Shown here: positions 6,586-10,835 of the stretch, piece after piece | Position numbering within the stretch: position 1 is the stretch's first letter | Layout: the number at the start of each line of letters is the position of its first letter | NCBI GenBank assembly: GCA_002414145.1 | Contig: DHYP01000034.1 | Coordinates: 86,761 to 97,595, forward strand | Direction: 5' to 3' | Length of the DNA: 10,835 nucleotides | Origin: Methylophilaceae bacterium UBA5127 | GTDB lineage: Bacteria; Pseudomonadota; Gammaproteobacteria; Burkholderiales; Methylophilaceae | Program-made: the position numbers and the translations under genes | The notes under the pieces: model-generated | Databases searched by the model: none | The model's input: only the letters and a program-made list of their open reading frames with translations | Told to the model about the DNA's origin: nothing

Positions 6586-7613
6586 TGGTAAATGGCTTCA
6601 ACTTTTGGCACCACTGCATCGGCGGCGTAAGTTGTTTGATATAACTTAGAAGCAGAAATGGCTTTTTGTGTTGCCGCCGCTTTGTGTTGAGAGAGCGCTA
6701 TCATGGACTGTGTCAGACTATCGACATCGCCAATTTCGGTAAAGTAGGCACTTTCACTACTTAAGATAGTGATAGGCCCTTGTGTTTTGGTGGTAATAAT
6801 TGGCTTGCCGCTTGCCATTGCTTCTAGCACGACAATGCCAAAAGGCTCATCAAGCGAAGGGAGTATAAATACATCCCCCTTTCCTAAAAACGTCGCTATC
6901 TCCTCTATCCAGCCACTAAATTCAACCTTATCAGCGAGCTTTAATTCTGAGACAAGCTGAACTAAGTTCTCCTGCTCCACCCCGCCGCCGCCGATTGCCA
7001 AAAGACCGTCATATCCTGCATCTAGATACGCCCTAAATGCGCGAATCAGCACATCAAACCCCTTCTTTTTCACTATGCGTCCCAATGCCATAAATTGAAT
7101 AGGCTGATGTTCAGGAAGTGGTTTTGGCGGTACTGCTGGTAGTAGCGAAAAGTGTGGCATCACTGTAATGTGTTCTGATGCAATTGCTTGTTTTTTTAAG
7201 TAATTTTTTTGATCTTCTGTGGCAGCAATAAAGTGATTGATATTGCCATAATATTTCAAGTTAACATAATTGTGCAGGTTGACTACACTGGGAATGTTCA
7301 GCGCTTTTGCTGCTTTTCCGCCTATATAAGCACCTCGTGCTAAGTGTGTATGGATAATGTGTGGGGAGAAATGCGCAATTGCATTTTGGATATGTTTTGC
7401 AGCAAATACATCCCATTTTCCCCATATGCGAACAGGTGTCACTTGTATATTCGGATGTTGGGATAAAGTGTCTTGATGTGCAAATTTTGAATGGCATATC
7501 GCTTGAATTTGGTAATTACGGTCAGCTAAGCTAAGCGACAAATCTACAAAATGACGTTCTGCACCCCCAAAGCCTTCGGCAAGCATAATTTGTGTGATTT
7601 TCATGGGTGTCAT
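6564..7613 (-). CDS. GT4-family glycosyltransferase (convergent)
   Basis: A 349-residue GT-B retaining glycosyltransferase. Near its N-terminus it has KITQIMLAEGFGGAERHFVD (residues 5-24, acceptor-side glycine loop). IIHTHLARGA (about 86-95), FMALGRIVKKKGFDVLI (about 174-190, with the donor-phosphate Arg/Lys) and the EX7E motif DEPFGIVVLEAMASGKP (Glu256, Glu264) follow. The pattern fits enzymes of lipopolysaccharide or other cell-surface glycan synthesis. It is only distantly like the GT4 encoded at 1248-2381. The start may be ATG 7613 or the in-frame ATG 7604, three residues on; neither has a Shine-Dalgarno, and the second gives the commoner MKITQ-type beginning. A TATAAT box lies so close that the mRNA may be nearly leaderless. 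Its TAA lies inside the end of the GT9 gene on the other strand, with no terminator between them. Confidence 0.9.
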   Translation of the reverse strand: MTPMKITQIMLAEGFGGAERHFVDLSLSLADRNYQIQAICHSKFAHQDTLSQHPNIQVTPVRIWGKWDVFAAKHIQNAIAHFSPHIIHTHLARGAYIGGKAAKALNIPSVVNLHNYVNLKYYGNINHFIAATEDQKNYLKKQAIASEHITVMPHFSLLPAVPPKPLPEHQPIQFMALGRIVKKKGFDVLIRAFRAYLDAGYDGLLAIGGGGVEQENLVQLVSELKLADKVEFSGWIEEIATFLGKGDVFILPSLDEPFGIVVLEAMASGKPIITTKTQGPITILSSESAYFTEIGDVDSLTQSMIALSQHKAAATQKAISASKLYQTTYAADAVVPKVEAIYHHLSKST

Positions 7614-7621
7614 ATCTGTGC

Positions 7622-7627
7622 ATTATA
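7622..7627 (-). promoter_or_regulatory. Candidate -10 box (TATAAT) for the minus-strand glycosyltransferase
   Basis: On the minus strand a perfect TATAAT (7627 to 7622) is followed by the ATG at 7613. The -35 position (7650 to 7645, CCGAAA) is poor. Transcription would start near 7615, leaving almost no leader. The surroundings are AT-rich, so a chance match is possible. Confidence 0.35.
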
Positions 7628-7701
7628 TTTTATTTTTAGTGGATTTTCGGCTGTGTTAACGTGAATAAAGCAAGATATTAGTTTTAAGATGAGGTTGATT
7701 T

Positions 7702-7710
7702 TGGTATGAT
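7702..7710 (+). promoter_or_regulatory. Candidate extended -10 promoter of edd
   Basis: TGGTATGAT contains a -10 hexamer TATGAT (7705-7710) with the TGn extension. The -35 region (about 7682-7687) is weak. The start would be near 7717, leaving a leader of about 58 nt before ATG 7775. No recognisable HexR-type palindrome or other known operator was seen in 7614-7774. Confidence 0.4.
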
Positions 7711-7774
7711 TGGGTTAAACTAAAGCCGTCCAGCAGGGTTGGTTAAAAAACTTTTTATACCGTTAGCCATATAT

Positions 7775-9589
7775 ATGAAACAATCTCACATAGAAGTTAC
7801 CGAACGTATTATCGAACGTAGTCGTCCGACACGCAGTGCTTATTTGCATCGTGTGGATGAAATCATTAATCGTGCTAAAGGCCCAGATCGCTTAGGTTGT
7901 GCTAACGTGGCGCATGCATTTGCAGCAATGCCAGTCAATGACAAGTTGCGTATCTATGCAGAAAAACCTACCCATATTGGTATTGTGACTGCCTATAATG
8001 AAATGTTGTCAGCCCATCAGCCTTATGTGAATTATCCAGATATTATTCGTGATGAAGCGCGGAAATTAGGGGCGACAGTACAAGTAGCGGGTGGTGTACC
8101 CGCAATGTGTGACGGCATCACTCAGGGTGAGCCTGGTATGGAGTTGAGTTTATTCAGCCGCGACACCATCGCGATGAGTACAGCCATTGCACTCTCACAC
8201 GATGTATTTGATGCCGCTTTATTGTTGGGGGTATGCGACAAGATTGTGCCAGGATTGTTAATTGGTGCATTGCATTTTGGTCATTTGCCATGCGTATTTG
8301 TACCAGCTGGTCCTATGAGTACAGGCATCGATAATACCTCTAAATCGAAAGTACGTGAGCAATATGCACAGGGTCTGGTAGGGCGCGAACAGTTATTGGC
8401 TTCAGAGTCAGCAGCATATCATGGCGCAGGCACATGTACGTTCTATGGCACAGCAAATAGTAATCAGATGCTGTTGGAGGCGATGGGCTTGCATGTGCCT
8501 GGTGCAGCGTTTATTCCACCGCATGATGGCTTAAGAGAAGATTTAACGCGTGAAGCGGTACGTTTGGTGGTTAATAATACGCAAAAACAGAACTTTACGC
8601 CGATTGGCAAATTGGTAGATGAGCATGTGATCGTCAATGCCATGGTTGCTTTGCTTGCCACAGGTGGTTCTACTAATCATTTGATACATTGGGTGGCAGT
8701 AGCACGCGCAGCAGGTATTGTCATTGATTGGACGGATTTTCATTATTTAGCAAAAGCGACACCGTTGCTTGCAAGCGTCTACCCTAATGGCAAGGCTGAT
8801 GTAAACGAGTTTCAAGATGCGGGTGGCCCAGGGTTTGTCATTCGAGAGCTGATAGAAGGGGGATATATGTACCCTGATGTCTTCACAGTGAGCGGGGGTG
8901 GCTTACATGATTTCGCCAAAAAACCAGTGAAAGAAAATGGCAAGCTAGTGTGGAAAGAGTTTCCAGCAGAAAGTGGTGATGAAACTATAGTGCGCACTGC
9001 ATCACATCCTTTTAATGAATCAGGCGGGCTACGCTTGTTAAAAGGTAACTTGGGTCGTAGTGTTATTAAAATTTCAGCTGTACCCGAAGATCGACATATC
9101 ATTGAAGCACCTGCCATTGTGTTTGATGCACAAGAAGAGCTTTTAGCTGCTTTTGACCGTGGTGAACTAGAGCGGGATTTTGTAGCAGTTGTGCGTTTTC
9201 AAGGCCCTAAAGCGAATGGTATGCCTGAACTTCATAAGTTAACACCACCGATGGCGGTATTACAAAATAAAGGGTTTATGGTGGCAATTGTCACAGATGG
9301 TCGCATGAGTGGTGCGTCAGGAAAAATTCCAGCGGCTATTCACCTCAGCCCTGAAGCCAGTGCGGGTGGTGCGATAGCAAAAATTCGTAATGGTGACATT
9401 ATTCGATTAAACGCTACAGTGGGTACACTAAATGTATTGGTAGATGAAGACACATGGGCAGATCGTGAGCCAGAAGTGTTGTCTGATACTAAGCGTAATC
9501 ATAATGCACATGGCATTGGTAGAGAGTTGTTTGGTGGTATGCGCAGGAATGTATTATCGGCTGAGGAGGGCGCAGTCACTTGGCTCTAG
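7775..9589 (+). CDS. edd: 6-phosphogluconate dehydratase (Entner-Doudoroff)
   Basis: A 604-residue cytoplasmic IlvD/Edd-family dehydratase that converts 6-phosphogluconate to 2-keto-3-deoxy-6-phosphogluconate (KDPG). The beginning, VTERIIERSRPTRSAYLHR, matches Edd rather than dihydroxyacid dehydratase. Cysteines in GVPAMCDG (Cys112), LLGVCDKIVPG (Cys154) and GTCTFYGTANSNQ (Cys221) are those conserved around the [4Fe-4S] cluster of the family. GPKANGMPELHK (477-488) and TDGRMSGASGK (507-517) form the C-terminal active-site region. The reading frame is open from TTG 7739, but ATG 7775 gives exact N-terminal alignment and length (604 versus 603) with E. coli Edd. It has no strong Shine-Dalgarno. 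It precedes eda on the same strand, separated by 209 bp. Identification is secure. Confidence 0.97.
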   Translation: MKQSHIEVTERIIERSRPTRSAYLHRVDEIINRAKGPDRLGCANVAHAFAAMPVNDKLRIYAEKPTHIGIVTAYNEMLSAHQPYVNYPDIIRDEARKLGATVQVAGGVPAMCDGITQGEPGMELSLFSRDTIAMSTAIALSHDVFDAALLLGVCDKIVPGLLIGALHFGHLPCVFVPAGPMSTGIDNTSKSKVREQYAQGLVGREQLLASESAAYHGAGTCTFYGTANSNQMLLEAMGLHVPGAAFIPPHDGLREDLTREAVRLVVNNTQKQNFTPIGKLVDEHVIVNAMVALLATGGSTNHLIHWVAVARAAGIVIDWTDFHYLAKATPLLASVYPNGKADVNEFQDAGGPGFVIRELIEGGYMYPDVFTVSGGGLHDFAKKPVKENGKLVWKEFPAESGDETIVRTASHPFNESGGLRLLKGNLGRSVIKISAVPEDRHIIEAPAIVFDAQEELLAAFDRGELERDFVAVVRFQGPKANGMPELHKLTPPMAVLQNKGFMVAIVTDGRMSGASGKIPAAIHLSPEASAGGAIAKIRNGDIIRLNATVGTLNVLVDEDTWADREPEVLSDTKRNHNAHGIGRELFGGMRRNVLSAEEGAVTWL

Positions 9590-9590
9590 T

Positions 9591-9685
9591 TGTTTGAAAA
9601 TAGTATTGATGCGACGTAATTCGCGCTTACTGTACTGTTTAAAATGTAAGCGCCCAATTGCCTAAGTTGAGTTTATTTTCAAACA
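9591..9685. repeat. Nested inverted repeat (about 95 bp) directly after edd
   Basis: An outer perfect 12-bp inverted repeat, TGTTTGAAAATA at 9591-9602 against TATTTTCAAACA at 9674-9685, encloses an inner perfect 8-bp inverted repeat, GCGCTTAC at 9623-9630 against GTAAGCGC at 9646-9653, with a 15-nt loop. The arms between the two stems are of nearly equal length and contain AATT/AATT plus scattered A-U and G-U pairs, so the whole could fold into one long imperfect hairpin. It begins two bases after the edd stop. No T-run follows either stem, so it is not a standard terminator. It may be a structured mRNA element, a processing or stability hairpin, or a small non-autonomous repeat. In the 209 bp between edd and eda I see this, a weak hairpin at 9715-9741, and no gene. 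Confidence 0.6.
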
Positions 9686-9785
9686 GCGACCACACAGCAT
9701 CAACTCCAAATTCCCGACTTTTACTTTTGAAAAAACAGTCGAGGAATCCATTTCTAACAATTTTTAATGATCAATTTTAGTTAAT

Positions 9786-9790
9786 TAGGT
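9786..9790 (+). promoter_or_regulatory. Ribosome binding site of eda (TAGGT)
   Basis: TAGGT ends eight bases before ATG 9799 and is followed by an A-rich spacer, a conventional arrangement confirming the eda start. Confidence 0.6.
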
Positions 9791-9798
9791 AAAGAAAC

Positions 9799-10425
9799 AT
9801 GAATACATTAGATTTAGCAAAAGAAGGCCCAGTCATCCCTGTGATTGTGATTAACCGTGTGGAAGATGCGGTCCCCATGGCAGAAGCATTGCTAGAAGGT
9901 GGTATTAAAGTATTGGAAGTGACATTACGTTCAGCTTGTGCGCTTCAAGCCATGGAGCAAATTGCAAAACATGTACCTGATGCAATTTTGGGCTCTGGAA
10001 CTGTTCGCAACTTAAAGGATGCGCAAGCAAGTTTTGATGTTGGCTGTAAGTTTGCGGTAAGCCCTGGATATACCAGCGAGTTAGGTCAATTTGCACGTAA
10101 AATCGGATTGTCATTGTTGCCAGGCGTTTCAACTGGCTCAGAAATTATGACGGCGAATGCAGACGATTATTATTTCTTAAAGCTATTCCCAGCTGTCGCG
10201 GTGGGCGGTATTAATTTATTAAAAGGCTTTGCTGGTCCATTTGGTGATGTGAAGTTCTGTCCAACGGGCGGTGTGACGGTTGAATCCGCACCACAGTTTT
10301 TGGCGTTGCCTAATGTAGTAGTGTGTGGTGGTACTTGGTTGACACCAGCAGACGCAGTTGCCCGTGGTGATTGGGCGCATATTACAAAACTTGCGAAAGA
10401 AGCGAGCGCGATAAAACCTGCTTAA
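9799..10425 (+). CDS. eda: KDPG aldolase (2-dehydro-3-deoxy-phosphogluconate aldolase)
   Basis: A 208-residue class I aldolase with a TIM-barrel fold that cleaves KDPG to pyruvate and glyceraldehyde-3-phosphate, the second step of the Entner-Doudoroff route. Visible landmarks are VIPVIVINRVEDAVPMAEAL at the N-terminus, LEVTLRS (catalytic-type Glu40, Arg44), LGSGTVRN, FAVSPGYTSEL, the Schiff-base lysine in FLKLFPA (Lys128), and CPTGGV (154-159) for phosphate binding. Length is normal for the family. It follows edd, which makes its substrate, but the 209-bp gap with an inverted repeat leaves open whether eda is cotranscribed or has its own promoter; only weak promoter-like sequence was seen in the gap. 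A strong terminator follows 35 bp after the stop. Identification is secure. Confidence 0.97.
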   Translation: MNTLDLAKEGPVIPVIVINRVEDAVPMAEALLEGGIKVLEVTLRSACALQAMEQIAKHVPDAILGSGTVRNLKDAQASFDVGCKFAVSPGYTSELGQFARKIGLSLLPGVSTGSEIMTANADDYYFLKLFPAVAVGGINLLKGFAGPFGDVKFCPTGGVTVESAPQFLALPNVVVCGGTWLTPADAVARGDWAHITKLAKEASAIKPA

Positions 10426-10452
10426 GTCGGTCAGCGTTAATATTAAAAACGT

Positions 10453-10458
10453 TATAAT
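10453..10458 (+). promoter_or_regulatory. Candidate -10 box (TATAAT) for the HAD phosphatase gene
   Basis: A perfect TATAAT lies just before the terminator stem; the -35 position (about 10430-10435) is poor. Transcription would start near 10465, inside the left arm of the terminator, about 39 nt before TTG 10504. This is the only good -10 match between eda and the next gene. Confidence 0.4.
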
Positions 10459-10460
10459 GG

Positions 10461-10491
10461 GGCTTTGTGCCGAAGGCATGAAGCCTTTTTT
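10461..10491 (+). terminator. Intrinsic terminator after eda
   Basis: GGCTTTGTGCC (10461-10471) pairs with GGCATGAAGCC (10475-10485) over 11 bp, nine Watson-Crick and two G-U, around a GAA loop. Six T residues follow at 10486-10491. This is a textbook rho-independent terminator ending transcription from edd/eda. Confidence 0.9.
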
Positions 10492-10503
10492 ATTGGAACG
10501 AAA

Positions 10504-10835
10504 TTGTTAAAAATCAATCAATATAAAACTATCGTATTTGACTGCGATGGAGTCATACTCGATTCAAATGTTGTTAAAACAGAAGCTTACTTTCGAACTG
10601 CTAAAAATCTGGGGGCAACAGATGCACAAGCACAAGCGTTAGTAGACTACCACGTCAAACTAGGTGGGATTTCGCGTTATCACAAATTTGATTGGTATTT
10701 GCGAGAAGTGTTGAATCAGCCTGTGACAGGGTTGGCTATTCAAACATTGCTTGATGCTTTTTCGCAAGAGCTTGAAGAAGGTTTAATGACATGTGCTATT
10801 GCCGATAATTTACAAACATTGCGTGATGCAACACC
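10504..10835 (+). CDS. HAD-superfamily hydrolase (N-terminal part, runs off the right edge)
   Basis: 110 codons are open to the window edge. The protein begins MLKINQYKTIVFDCDGVIL. HAD motif I is DCDGV with nucleophile Asp13 and general acid Asp15, followed by LDSNVVKTEAYF, typical of subfamily IA phosphatases with an alpha-helical cap. The cap region LGGISRYHKFDWYLREVL is seen in HAD proteins found near sugar-nucleotide and surface-polysaccharide genes, so a sugar-phosphate substrate is plausible but unproven; phosphoglycolate phosphatase-like annotation would be a default. Start: TTG 10504, with GGA at 10495-10497 six bases upstream; no in-frame ATG lies near the motif. Motifs II-IV lie outside the window, so completeness and activity cannot be judged. 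Confidence 0.8.
   Translation, partial: MLKINQYKTIVFDCDGVILDSNVVKTEAYFRTAKNLGATDAQAQALVDYHVKLGGISRYHKFDWYLREVLNQPVTGLAIQTLLDAFSQELEEGLMTCAIADNLQTLRDAT

Noticed and set aside
7739..7774. In-frame TTG at 7739 that would extend Edd by 12 residues.
   Set aside because: AGGG touches the TTG with no spacer, and the ATG at 7775 aligns residue for residue with the start of E. coli Edd.
9715..9741. Small hairpin CGACT/AGTCG before eda.
   Set aside because: Only five base pairs around a 17-nt A/T-rich loop and no T-run after it; expected by chance in such sequence.
9727..9768. TTGAAA (9727-9732) and TTTAAT (9763-9768) as an eda promoter.
   Set aside because: The spacing (30 bp) is far outside the usual 16-19 bp, and no better -10 lies at the right distance. 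A separate eda promoter is not excluded, only unsupported.

Overview
The window looks like chromosomal DNA of a moderate-to-low-GC Gram-negative bacterium, most likely a betaproteobacterium. A Methylophilaceae-type methylotroph (Methylotenera/Methylophilus group) is a reasonable guess. The reasons are the AT-leaning base composition, the lipopolysaccharide-type glycosyltransferase cluster, and an Entner-Doudoroff pair (edd, eda) of the kind these organisms use in the ribulose monophosphate cycle. The taxonomic call is inference; no marker gene here proves it.

Layout. At the left edge is the start of grpE on the minus strand, with a well-formed heat-shock (sigma-32-type) promoter. Divergent from it, six tightly packed plus-strand genes (337-6585) form a surface-glycan operon: an ELM1-family (DUF1022) protein, a GT4 glycosyltransferase, an LpxL/HtrB-family acyltransferase, a GT9 (heptosyltransferase-family) enzyme, an O-antigen ligase/polymerase-family membrane protein, and a second GT9 enzyme. 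A seventh cell-surface gene, another GT4 glycosyltransferase (6564-7613), faces the operon on the minus strand, and its 3' end overlaps the last operon gene by 22 bp. Divergent from that gene, on the plus strand, are edd (6-phosphogluconate dehydratase, 7775-9589) and eda (KDPG aldolase, 9799-10425). These two are separated by 209 bp that hold an unusual nested inverted repeat. A strong intrinsic terminator follows eda. It is interleaved with a candidate promoter for a HAD-superfamily phosphatase gene that starts with TTG at 10504 and runs off the right edge.

How the genes work together. The first seven glycan genes together could build and modify lipid A-core: acylation of the lipid, transfer of heptose or related sugars by GT9 enzymes, transfer of other sugars by GT4 enzymes, and periplasmic ligation or polymerisation of a glycan by the WaaL/Wzy-type protein. 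Edd and Eda convert 6-phosphogluconate through KDPG to pyruvate and glyceraldehyde-3-phosphate. The two blocks are not obviously linked in function.

I see no mobile element, CRISPR array, tRNA or rRNA. Nothing clearly amounts to a new system. The most interesting non-coding signals are the nested inverted repeat after edd, the terminator/promoter overlap after eda, and a 10-bp direct repeat flanking the -35 position of the glycan operon promoter.
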